Assembly (NCBI GenBank): GCA_963969345.1
Contig: OZ017767.1
Location: forward strand, 186,001-250,000
Reading direction: 5' to 3'
DNA length: 64,000 nucleotides
DNA from: Turbatrix aceti
Lineage: Eukaryota; Nematoda; Chromadorea; Rhabditida; Panagrolaimidae
Shown here piece after piece: positions 34,201-43,187 of this stretch. Under the pieces are notes generated by a model, which was not told where the DNA came from, ran no database searches, and saw nothing but the letters and a program-made list of their open reading frames with translations. The translations under genes and the position numbers were made by a program. Within the stretch, counting starts at the first letter, position 1, and each line of letters begins with the position of its first letter.

Positions 34201-37200
34201 AAATACTTCAACCTATTCTAGATAAAAAAAATACAAATGCGAGTAAAGTGTTTTTGATCAAAATTGTGTCACGAAATAAAAATTTGAAAAAAAACACAGT
34301 TTTGATGAAAAATGTTTTATGCAAAAAATAACTACTAAAAACTAAAAATCCTTTCTATAGAAAGGATTTTTAGTTTTTCCTTTCTATAGAATGTATACAT
34401 TCTTTGCCCGTTTTCCACAACAAAAACAGCAAAAAAAATCATAAACGTCAAAAAAAAAGTAGACAATTTTTGATTTTTTAGTAAAAACAAAAAAATATCA
34501 CAGAACCATTTTTAAATTTATTCTGTAAATGTGTTTCAAATATCGGCACGTTCGCAAATAGACTTCAGTACCAGGAGATATCTAAATGATCCAAAATTTG
34601 CAAAGTATCTATTGCCTTGCAACAAAACTCGTAAGCAAGTATCTAGCTTTTCAACAAAGAAGAAGAGTAGTATCCAGTTAGCAAGCGTAAGCAGCCAGCA
34701 GGAAAGTAAGCAACGCGTGAAGGAATAAATGATCAAAAGAAAACTATCACATTCCTAGGATGCTTCTTTTCACCTTATTGAGACGAAAGAGTGATAGAAA
34801 GAGGAAAAGCAACCTCCGAAAAGGCCTGGAGGTTAAAGAGCATTGCATCCATCGGCGCTAGCTCACTTGGATTGCACGGCGGCCTTCAAATTTTTCATTG
34901 AAAACGACAGTACAAGAATAAAAAAACTTTCCAAGCGTTTAGAAACAAAGAAAAAGTAGACAAAGAAAAAGCAAAAATTTTAACCGGAAGTAATAAAAAA
35001 CCAGAGAGACAGACTTTTTTTTAAACTGACCTTTGTTTTGGGATTCCGTAGTTCAAATGCAGCGGTAGCAATGGAAAGTACCGTGTTGTTGTCGTCAAGA
35101 ACGGCTTGTCTAGCTGCCTGAAAAGAAAATTAATTGAAAATAAGAAAAATGGAATATAATCCGTACACCCGAGAAAAAAAATATCTTTTCGCAAAAATAC
35201 GCATCACAAAAATTAGTAAGTCTCCAGTTCATTATTTTTAAAGAAACCCGCTATGCAGAACGCACCGATTTATTCGACGTTCGTGCCACAAAGCGGTAAA
35301 TAAGAAATTAATTTGGTACTTCGGTGACAAAGTGGTCTCAAATCTGTCGTTTTTTCGTGTATGATTTTTTTTATTCCCCTTCAGCGCTAACCGCCTCCAC
35401 GACAACGAGGTGGGTGGTCGTAGAGACTGATTGACATCTGCTCAGGTTTATCTAAGCCAGCAGCACGCGATCACGAAATCCCGAACCAAAGAAGATTCGT
35501 CATGAGCAAGCGCGTGCGTGTTGAGTTACTCCCTCTCTCTCCCGCTTCTATTAACCGACAAATTTGTTCAATTGACTCTTATGATTTTTGTAAAACACAA
35601 AAAAATCAACGTGTGCACAAACAATCAAGTTAGCGCATGGACACGCAGATGGGGGTGTGGATAAACATGTAGGATAAATAGATCACTATTGACATAATAG
35701 CCGTGTAATATCTTCGATTTCTAGAGTCCAGAGACAAAAGCGACGAGTGCAGGTAAAACATAAGAAATCTGATCATACAGTCAGCACTAATTCAAATCAT
35801 GAATTAAAAAGTAATCGACTATTTAAAAAAGATCGGACTGTACACGAAGAGCAAAAAAACTATATTTGAATCCTGTGCAGTCCCATGAAATAACACAAAA
35901 AAAGTGAACAACGGATTTGCAAAAGAAGACACAACAACGGATGATAAAATTCCCAATAAAAGTAACACAACATCAATGTTTTGATGCTATACATACTAAT
36001 CAGTTGCTCGCAGTCAGTAAAACGCACTGACTTTGGAGCTGCTTTTTCTGTATTTCAAAACAAATTGTTTTTTAATCAAAAAATATCCGCAAAAATCAGT
36101 GTGAATCTATTTTTTTCAAAAAAAAGGTCACCAAAATCATAAATAAATTTTATAATACATGTGTACACATGTAGTAAATACAACGGGTTCAAAATGCAAG
36201 TTATGATAAGAAAAACTTCATCTCCTGCAGGGTTAAAGTACAAAAGAGAGCAAAAAAGTCAGCGGATTGGGATGAACTTGGTTTCATTTCTTGAAATTGT
36301 ATCCGCAATGAAATTGGAATAAAGGCCCCTTGTTATTACATTATGCGTATGATTTTTTGAACAATGAAATATAAAAACGGTGCAAACCAAACAAAATAGT
36401 GGAAGCCTTACAGGTTAAGCTGGGAAAAACTGAACCGACCGCAACCAATTATTTTTACTGATTAAATAAAAGAAAAAAAACGCAGACCATATTTATGGTT
36501 GCTCTCACTTGTAAACAACCTCGTCAGAACAACACAAATAATTTAGGGGGCACCAAGGTATCAATGCGGCATCCCAAAATATACCGGGAACAATAAAATT
36601 ATTTTTTAGGCACCAAAAGTGTTTGTTGATTGCTTCATCGCATTTTTACAACCTCATATTCTCGCTTCTCGTTCAAACATTGGAATTTCTCTCTTCACCT
36701 TTTTCCGCACCTGTATCGAACCGTCAAACCATCAAAAACGATCCAAAGCATGCATGAAAAGAAAGAAAGCCATGAAAAAAGAAAAAAGGTTTGTCTAAAA
36801 CACGACGATTTTGTAATTCTACATTTGTGTATGCCTCTAGGCTAGGTGATTAGCAAGCTGGTTGGTCTGCGATGAACGACGACGGTCAGTCATCAGTTGG
36901 TCGGTCAAAAATCATGCAAAGTTTTGTTAACTAAAAAAAGAGGTCAAACAATGTTATTGTCGCTTTTTTTACTGACCAAGAAGGTGCGGTGCACGGTGCT
37001 TCCCTCACAGCCAAGCGCGCGCTTTCTACCATTCGGCCATCATAAGGCTCAGGTTTCACCCCAAAAATAGACAACAAGAGGCAATACAACTGGCGCTTAC
37101 GATGATAAAGAAATATAAATTATGCTTTGCGCAGAAGCACAGGAAGACAGTTCTAAATAATAACGTAGTAATACAAATTGACGTCATGATGTCATTTGGT

Positions 37201-40200
37201 AGACAAAAACACTGATAATGTGGCAAAAATTAAACAGGGGAAAACATATTATCCATATAATCTAGGTGTCCCCAAATATAATTAACAAATGAATCATATT
37301 TTTGCACATCAAACAAAAATTTGAATGAAAAAAAGGCTGCAGTAAAAATATCACATGCGAACACTTATTTCATTTGTTTTTTAAGTATACATTAAAGCCC
37401 GGCTCTGTATCTTGTAAACCACCCCTTTTTCTAAAAACCAATCTAACTCCCCAAAAAACTTGTCAACTCCAATAAGAATCATTTTTCTTTAGTGTTTCTT
37501 CGCCCGCCTATAAAGCTCAAAAAAGGCGCGAGAAAAGAGAACGAACTGTCAAGTGATTAGCCGACTGGTCAGTGGCATAAAAATGAGCAACGATACTTGA
37601 CAGAGAAACGGCAACTCCAAAAGAGGCATAGACAAGTGTTGGGGTAGAAGTAAAAGCGTGCCCAGTAAAAGCAGGGTCAAGCGCAATTTCTCGACATTTT
37701 GTCATTGAAAAAAGTCAACCAATACCCGGCAACTCTTCTTAACTCTGTTCAAGCGGCAACAAAGATGAAGAGTGACGAAAATCATTACGGCCATCGGCAT
37801 AAACACAATAATAATTTGCCTAATTTTTGTAAAATTATGGCATAATAAATAAATTACTTGACATTTCGTATATTTTTTCATACAAAAAAATAAACAATTG
37901 TAAGATCGAAAAATCTTATTTTGTTTACCAAAAATAAAAAAAATATAGTGTATACCCTAATTCGATTTACGACTTGGAAATTGGTCAAAATTTTTTGACC
38001 CATCGTGCCAATAGTATAAGAGGCAATATTTACAAATTCTAATAAAATCAAAATATTGCTTATTTTGATTGCACAATTCTCCGTAAGTGATGACTTCTCT
38101 GACTGTTAGCATGTTTGCTTATGTTTATTCTCCTCTGTGTTGCCCCATCAACTCCCCTCTTATATGTCGCATCCGGTCAGTCAGTCAGTCAATCGGTCAG
38201 TTGAGCGGTCACTTTGTTGTCAGCATTGTTTTTCCCTTTTGTTTTACAATAAAAATTTAGCACACGCAACTAAAACGTTATCAAAAAAGTATTTAGATAG
38301 CACAAATCAAAGCCATTTCAGTAAAAATTTCTACAAATTCAAATTTTACAGTTCGTATTTTCTTACAATTATTACATCTATCGTTTCCTATTGGAAAACA
38401 ATACTGCGTTTGTTGATGCATATGCCCTTCACCTCCTTGACGGCGATAAGAGCAATCGCAGCGAGCAGCTTTCTGCTAGCCTAGTTGCGAGTTCCATCCA
38501 ATTTGCCCAAACAAACCGCTCTCCCAAACCAAAACAATACAGATAATTTGATGCGCAGGCCACGGTTTGTTTTGACACTTGCTCACTTCACACTAGTCAA
38601 CCAGTTTAGCGTAGCTCCTGACCGTGTTCCGTCAGAGTCAGTAAGAGCGCAGCCTAGGAGGCTCATAGAAACAATAAAATGCAATACAAATAAATCTCAT
38701 CATGCTTATTGCCAATTATCTCATCCCATCCCATCACATCGCTCTACGGCGCAGACTGTGATGGGATGGGATGTCAGCTCCGTTACTGCTGACATCAATT
38801 TGCTGCGCACCACATCTTTGTTCTCCTTGAGCCTATCAACAAGATGACAAAAATCCAACACATCACAAAAATCGTACGGTGGATTGGCTTATGGCCAATA
38901 TCCTTTCGTTTTTCGCCAATTCCAACCCCCATGTGATACAGTCATCTTGTTGCCAGGCAAAGCAATAATCATGCTAGTCAGAAAAGCTATAAAATTAAAA
39001 ATGACCATCTAATTTGAAAATTTATCAGATGGACATTTTTGGTTGCTCAATCGTGATGAGGGTAAAGTAATGTTTAAAATCATCATTTTGCATATTTTTA
39101 AAATTCTCTGTTCCCACTAGAAACATTTTACCTCAACTCTGTCCTGCACAGTAATTCTTGCACCATGACTGTTTTTGTAAACACCGACTTCAATTCAACA
39201 GAACATTATTATCTCCAAACATCCCAACAGACAACATGTGTTTGCGCATTCAAATGGCCGCCATGCTTACTGAAGCGTAGCTAAACTAAAAACCCAAATC
39301 ACACTGACTCATCTTCAGCCCTTCTGTTCTACGATCTATAATAGTAAATATCCGATCGCGTCCGCAGTCGTCATGATATATGTATATCATGATGAAGCAA
39401 GAGAAAAGAAATCCTCCTCCAACACTATCGTAAATCCTTCAATTTTTCGCTTTTAAGCCCTCCGATTGTGGTTAACGCAGCTGACGTACGTACATGTTTG
39501 GTGGAACCATTTTCTGTCACCGAACATCTGACTGACTCGTTTTTGTGACCACAACAACAAAAAAATTACACAAAAAAAAAAAGATTAATTCTGAACAATG
39601 AAAAAAGTTTGTCGTCCAAATATTTATGACAAAAAAAGTTTGGTAAATGTTTTCCTTAAAAAAAACCAACCGTTGAATTCAAAATTGTTCGAAAACACGA
39701 TAGCAAAGGAATAGCCGGCTGAGCTGCTGACTTCAGGCGACACTGATTAAGTAAATCCGTCAGGAGCTCGATTCCGTTGAGTGCAAGGAATTCTTCGACA
39801 AAGCTGCAAAAAACACAATAGAACATCAAAGTTTTAACTTTTTTTTATTTAAAAATAAAAAAAAATGAATTTTTTTAGCGCACCTAAAGTAACGCCGATC
39901 GATGTTACTCTTGACAAAAGAAATAACTTTTAGAGGCATATGTACGTATGTTATGCAATGCACCTGAAGTAACAAAATATCGACAAAATCTGAATCTCAC
40001 TTGTATCAAAAGTAACATTTTAGCGACAAAAAATTTTATGCTGCGGACGTGAAGTAACATAATAAGCGCCAATCCCACTTCTGACAAAAGTAACCAACAG
40101 TGCATGTTATTACCAGTGTTGTCGGGTACCCGAAACTTCGGGTTTCGGATCGGGTTTTCGGGTCGGGAAAACCCGAAAAAAAAACACAAATGGTTTTAAA

Positions 40201-42029
40201 AATGTCAATTTTCTTACAAAAAATCTTGAAATGTTTTATATAAAAAATACAAGTTTTGTCAAAAAGAATTCGGGTTCGGGTCGGATCGAATTCTGTTTTC
40301 ATGTCGGGTACCCGAAACTTCGGGTTCGGGTCGGGTCGGAGACTCGAAACTTCGGGTTTCGGGTCGGGTTTTCGGGTCGGTTACCAGGAAGTTTCGGGTA
40401 CCCGACAACACTGGTTATTACATCGGTATAAAATTGTTAGAACCAACCGACAAACGAAAACTTATTGTCGTTTTAAAAGCCTAAACTAAATGAAATAACC
40501 ACAAACCTGTAACTTTCAGTTCTCAGCGATATAGCCAAATTTTGAAGAGCTTGTATGAGCAGTGGATAATTGTACTTATCGGGGAAATGATGGCAAAAAT
40601 CCGATAACTTTTCAACGAGATGGTTACAGGATGCTTTGTATAACGACTGTTTCTGTAAAAAAGAATCAAAAGCGTTCGTTTGATGAAAGTTGGAAGATTT
40701 TTACGATACATGTTAATGCGTCAACATTTATACAACGCCGACGAGAGTTCTGAGGATAAATACATAACGCAAGTAAACATGATATAATAATAAAAGCGAG
40801 CAAGCTAAATACTTACATTGCGATTAGACTGCTCCAATATCATGAGCCATTTCTTCTGGGCAGATTGGGCATTTAGTTCGGCATGCTTGTCCGGTGGTAG
40901 ATCTAGTTCTTTCTAAAACATGAAAGTGTTTAAAAACTCGATTACTGATGTAATAAAATACATAATTATGATAATAATGAAAAAAGTTTGGCAAAACAAG
41001 TTACGATCCCATATGACGATAACAATCGACATCATAATCACAAAACAAAAAAAATAATTTAAAAAATCAATAACAATTTAAATACCGATGGTCAAAACGA
41101 TCATATGTAATATCTACTAAAATTAAAATATATTTTTATCAAAAGTAATACTTTAGTCACCACAAATGTTATTCAGCGCACCTAAAGTAACACAACTGCA
41201 ACAAAAGCCGCATGTTACTGCTGACAAAAGTAACACTTTAGTGATGAACAAATGTTATGCAGCGTACATAAAGTAGCATTTTAGGCGTCAATTTCAAATG
41301 TTACTCCGATCAAAAGCAACATGTTATCGAGTTTAATTATGTTATTCCTAACAAAATTTATATTTCCACAAAAACGAGATCGGAAATCGCAATTTCGACC
41401 CAAAAACATGATTCTTTATCACGATACCACTAAAAGTAATAAAATTGAACGTTTTTTAGCGCATAAAAGTTCACAACTGCACTATGTTGTTCATTATCAT
41501 GCAAAAACGGTCCCGTTAAGTAACCAAAAATCAAGCTACAAACCAGCAATTGAGTGAAAGCCGAGTGGAGTTCCTCTTCATCGGGAATTGTCGCAGGATC
41601 GAGAGGCATGACGCTACACAGCGTAGACTTGGAGTTTGATATTCCACGCACAAGTGTACCAAAATTTGACGGTTTGACGTGGGAGTTGTCAGACAATGAC
41701 TGTGACTGTGAGCGTCCTCCTCCCCAAACGTGGTGATGTGATGTAGATCGGCGACCATTCAAAAATCCACCTCCTCCTCCTGCCAGCGCTGTTGCTCCAC
41801 AGCTGAGAGACGATGCTGACGCAGATGCGAAAGCTCCTTTTTTGGCGGTCCCATCGGATGTGCCGGAAGAAGAACAAAGCCAGTCAACGCGTTCGAAAGT
41901 ATCCGGAACAACGGCAACGTTGGATTCTGGTGGGACAGTAGGCAAGCTAGACGACCCAGCGCCTCCTCCATCGCCGGAGGAAAGCTTGTTGAAGCAGCTC
42001 CACGCTCTGTCAACAAAGTTTTCTAACAT
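22283..42029 (-). CDS. daam: DAAM-type formin, 11 exons, about 1160 aa
   Basis: Exons: 42029-41544, 40912-40817, 40652-40507, 39803-39671, 35117-35031, 27179-26949, 25077-24920, 24618-23438, 23380-23264, 23217-22760, 22672-22283; every junction keeps phase (3483 nt). Formins nucleate and elongate unbranched actin filaments; DAAM acts downstream of Rho GTPases and Dishevelled in planar polarity and muscle/neurite actin. Seen in order: GTPase-binding/FH3 region (about 148-500) including [23 protein letters not shown] and [17 protein letters not shown]; coiled coil (about 545-585); a short FH1 with two proline runs (about 617-636); FH2 (from about 661) with [11 protein letters not shown] and [16 protein letters not shown]; and an autoregulatory DAD (about 1115-1150, [14 protein letters not shown]). 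FH2 sequence and the order of blocks fit DAAM better than mDia or FMNL. The start is the first ATG after the acceptor at 42040. Confidence 0.93.
22673..24919 (-). other. Formin 3' introns: 87, 46, 57 and 301 nt
   Basis: Introns 22673-22759, 23218-23263, 23381-23437 and 24619-24919. The 57-nt intron is open in frame, so an uninterrupted ORF hides it; removing it aligns [19 protein letters not shown] with the DAAM FH2 without a gap, which is why I call it spliced. The 301-nt intron holds a perfect-arm hairpin and a T10-G9-type homopolymer tract at about 24850-24872. Confidence 0.8.
24677..24734. repeat. Long stem-loop in a formin intron
   Basis: The arms at 24677-24701 and about 24709-24734 are complementary over about 25 bp with one mismatch (TTTGGTTTAGCACCACGAAA against TTTCGCGGTGCTAAACCAAA), separated by 7-8 nt. 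It would fold into a stable hairpin in the formin pre-mRNA. The loop is short for a microRNA precursor, so an inverted duplication is as likely. Confidence 0.8.
25078..26948 (-). other. Formin intron 6, 1.9 kb, no gene seen
   Basis: AT-rich intron with a C10 tract at about 25389 and a GC-rich CCCCGGGGAAT-type repeat at 25727-25842. The ORFs on both strands are short and unrecognised. Confidence 0.6.
25727..25842. mobile_element. Probable truncated hAT-like MITE, CCCCGGGGAAT-rich
   Basis: The stretch is built from variants of GGGGAAT/ATTCCCC, with a palindromic core TCCCCGGGAATATTCCCCGG near 25788. It ends CTTCGCAACCCTG, the inverse of a CAGGG-type hAT terminus. The other terminus and a target duplication were not found, so it is incomplete or not a hAT element. 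Confidence 0.4.
28791..29511. mobile_element. Tc1/mariner-like MITE with internal palindromes
   Basis: The 721-bp element starts TACTTCAGCCCCCCAT and ends with its inverse, flanked by TA on both sides (28789-28790 and 29512-29513), as expected for a Tc1/mariner target. It has no transposase ORF. Internally it repeats GGGGGGCTGAAG and the palindrome CTGTTGTAGCGCTACAACAG: complete in a perfect 30-bp palindrome at 29191-29220, and partial copies near 29037 and 29068. A second hairpin with 20-bp arms and a short loop lies at 29375-29422. GC content is far above the flanks. Superfamily assignment rests on the TA duplication and TIR only. Confidence 0.75.
30582..30627. repeat. Hairpin in formin intron 5
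   Basis: TTTTAAAAAAACAATGGTT and AACCATTGTTTTTTTAAA face each other around a 7-nt loop (ATACAGT). It is one of several short, nearly perfect inverted duplications in this window. Confidence 0.75.
31324..31749 (+). mobile_element. 5'-truncated RTE-like non-LTR element, family A
   Basis: The 426-bp insertion is flanked by a perfect 12-bp target duplication, ATTCAACAAATG, at 31312-31323 and 31750-31761. It keeps the last part of the retroelement ORF (open to the stop at 31691) with [18 protein letters not shown], then [11 protein letters not shown], the pattern typical of the C-terminus of RTE-like reverse transcriptases, and ends in the family A 3' terminus with AAAGT pentamers. Because the frame is intact and matches other copies closely, it is probably young. 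The RTE label is from memory of the family and needs a search. Confidence 0.85.
32740..32944 (+). mobile_element. 5'-truncated non-LTR family B element
   Basis: This is the longest family B copy in the window. An open frame ends at 32893 with [20 protein letters not shown] and [15 protein letters not shown], again like the C-terminus of a non-LTR reverse transcriptase. The 3' terminus shared with 16923-17005, 33021-33089 and 54020-54078 and an A-rich tail follow. The 5' boundary and target duplication are unclear. Confidence 0.65.
32945..32996. repeat. AT-rich palindrome between inverted family B copies
   Basis: AATACTTTTTTGTGTATTAT is followed after a few bases by its inverse, ATAATACACAAAAAAGTATT. 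The palindrome sits exactly between the plus-strand family B tail and the minus-strand family B insertion. Confidence 0.75.
33021..33089 (-). mobile_element. 69-bp 5'-truncated family B insertion, inverted
   Basis: The reverse complement is the family B 3' end, from GTGCCTCCTAACATCTGGTC to the (AAAT)n tail. A perfect 13-bp duplication, GCAATTACGATAT, lies at 33008-33020 and 33090-33102. It is an independent insertion next to, and inverted relative to, the family B copy ending at 32944. Confidence 0.88.
34337..34378. repeat. Perfect 42-bp palindrome with no spacer
   Basis: The half-site runs from AAAAACTAAAAATCCTTTCT to the centre TA|TA at 34357/34358, and the second half is its exact complement. 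A third copy of CCTTTCTATAGAA follows at 34379. Perfect spacerless palindromes of this size are rarely stable in cloned DNA, so it is either recent or an assembly artefact. Confidence 0.85.
35118..39670 (-). other. Formin intron 4, 4.6 kb, no gene seen
   Basis: AT-rich with scattered short ORFs on both strands, none with a recognisable product. It contains a GTCA microsatellite near 38176 and a hairpin at 38722-38774. I found no nested gene. Confidence 0.6.
38722..38774. repeat. Hairpin of CATCCCATCC repeats
   Basis: The arms CATCCCATCCCATCACA (38722-38738) and TGTGATGGGATGGGATG (38758-38774) are perfectly complementary over 17 bp with a 19-nt loop. Confidence 0.8.
39883..40105. repeat. GTAAC-type degenerate repeat, block 1
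   Basis: Successive degenerate copies of a unit of about 80-85 bp containing GCGCACCTAAAGTAACA, AATGTTACTCTTGACAAAAG and TAACATTTTAGCGAC. Related blocks are at 41128-41333, 44033-44196, 45763-45866 and 50566-50655, so it is an interspersed family rather than one array. No coding capacity. Confidence 0.65.
40114..40413. mobile_element. hAT-type MITE made of CCCGAA/TTCGGG repeats
   Basis: The 300-bp element begins CAGTGTTGTCGGGTACCCGA and ends with its inverse, and is flanked by a perfect 8-bp duplication, GTTATTAC, at 40106-40113 and 40414-40421. TIRs of about 23 bp and the 8-bp duplication indicate hAT. The interior is mostly degenerate ACCCGAA/TTCGGGT repeats with an AT-rich middle. A deleted fragment of the same family is at 45908-45953. 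It has no transposase. Confidence 0.88.
41128..41333. repeat. GTAAC-type degenerate repeat, block 2
   Basis: In formin intron 1, two to three degenerate units with CAGCGCACCTAAAGTAACAC, GACAAAAGTAACACTTTAGT and TGTTATGCAGCGTACATAAA. It is collinear with block 1. Confidence 0.65.
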
Positions 42030-42039
42030 AACAGAGCGC

Positions 42040-42050
42040 CTAAAAAACAC
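42040..42050 (-). other. Probable spliced-leader acceptor of the formin gene
   Basis: On the minus strand, GTGTTTTTTAG ends 10 nt upstream of the ATG at 42029. No in-frame upstream exon is seen. This is the signature of a trans-spliced nematode mRNA with a 10-nt leader; a distant upstream cis exon is the alternative. Confidence 0.5.
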
Positions 42051-42314
42051 AAAATTGAATGAGAGAACTCTACTACTAATTCGACAAGACGTTCGCGTCG
42101 CGGTTCATGAATACGACCACACGCAATCAAATGAAGCAATGAAAAACAACTACAAATTGAATGAGTCTAGATACAATGTGTTTTCAAAATTAGTGACTGT
42201 GAGTTTGTCAAGAATAAGAAAATTTATAAAGACTGAAGAAATAAAAATAAATTACGTATAAAAAACCATTCGCAAAAATTATTTTGAGTAACAGACGAGT
42301 CAAATTTTTTTTCA
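42051..42314. other. Formin upstream flank
   Basis: AT-rich; no exon is seen. It ends at the target duplication of the foldback element. Confidence 0.4.
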
Positions 42315-42319
42315 CCTTT

Positions 42320-43182
42320 CACGATGTACCCATGGTTTTAACACGAAAAGTCGATTTTGGTCATTTTTGAATGTTTAAAAAACAACATTGCTGTATATTT
42401 TGGTTTTAAAGATCGTTATGGGGGTTATCAGCGGTGGCGAATCTGATAGTGATATCAAAAAATTGATAATCAATCAATAAATCAATAATTTTGACGAAAA
42501 ATTACTGTAACTTAAAAACGGACTGTAGAGTCTGAAAACTGAACAGTTTACCGTATTCTACGACCTCGAAAACCCGTGTGTGCCAAAATCGGACCACGGT
42601 TCCCCATCGAAAAAAAAAGTTATTTGAATTTAAAAAATAAAATTCTAAAAGCGTTTTTATGGCTCAAAATCAATATTTTTTCCGGATCAAAAAATTTTCA
42701 AAATTTATTAAGTTTTTAATCAGAGTGCCAAAATTCGTTTTTGGCAATTTCAAACTGACTTTTTAAGAAGCTTACAAAGTCAACACACTGTGCGCAAGCA
42801 CAAGTCAAGACACTGCGTGCGTATCGTTTTCTTCATTTCAGCGCGCGCTTTTGCAGGGCATTTTAATTCAAATTCAAATAACTTTTTTTTTCGATGGGGA
42901 ACCGTGGCCCAATTTCGGCATACACGGGTTTTCGAGGTCGTAGAATACGGTAAACTATTCAGTTTTCAGACTCTACAGTCCCTTTTTGAATTACAGTAAT
43001 TTTTTTCCAAAATTATTGATTTATTGATTGATTATAAATTTTTTGATACTACTATCAGATTCACCGCCGCTGATAACCCCCAAAACGATTTTTAAATCCT
43101 AAATATATCTATTTTTTACATTAGAAAATGGCCAAAATCGAGTTTTCGTGTCAGAACCATGGGTACATCGCGATGCATCGTG
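42320..43182. mobile_element. 863-bp foldback element with 310-bp inverted arms
   Basis: The left arm (42320-42643) and right arm (about 42868-43182) are inverted, diverged copies of one another over some 310 bp. Matched landmarks are CGATGTACCCATGGTT, CGTATTCTACGACCTCGAAA, TTCCCCATCGAAAAAAAAAG and GATTTATTGATTGATTAT-type sequence. A 5-bp direct repeat, CCTTT, flanks it at 42315-42319 and 43183-43187. The right terminus has about 10 bp more than the left (CATCGCGATG). The spacer of about 220 bp includes a CGTGCGTATCG/GCGCGCGC-rich patch and no transposase. It fits a Foldback-like or long-TIR non-autonomous DNA transposon; the superfamily is not determined. Confidence 0.8.
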
Positions 43183-43187
43183 CCTTT

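Larger units (their letters stand above)
27180..35030 (-). other. Formin intron 5, 7.9 kb, repeat-rich
   Basis: Lies between the exon ending PKTK and the exon starting ILALEIL of the FH3 region. It contains the Tc1/mariner-like MITE (28791-29511), a truncated family A element (31324-31749), an inverted pair of family B copies (about 32740-33089) and palindromes at 30582-30627 and 34337-34378. The plus-strand ORF at 33075-33503 overlaps the family B copy and is not recognised as a gene. Confidence 0.7.
39804..41543 (-). other. Formin introns 1-3 (631, 164 and 703 nt)
   Basis: Introns 39804-40506, 40653-40816 and 40913-41543. The first and third are largely filled with GTAAC-type repeats; the third also holds a hAT-type MITE (40114-40413). 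No gene is seen on the other strand: the plus-strand ORF at 41842-42261 is the antisense of formin exon 1. Confidence 0.75.

Noticed and set aside
41842..42261. 139-codon plus-strand ORF
   Set aside because: It is the antisense of formin exon 1, which has family support and matching splice phases.
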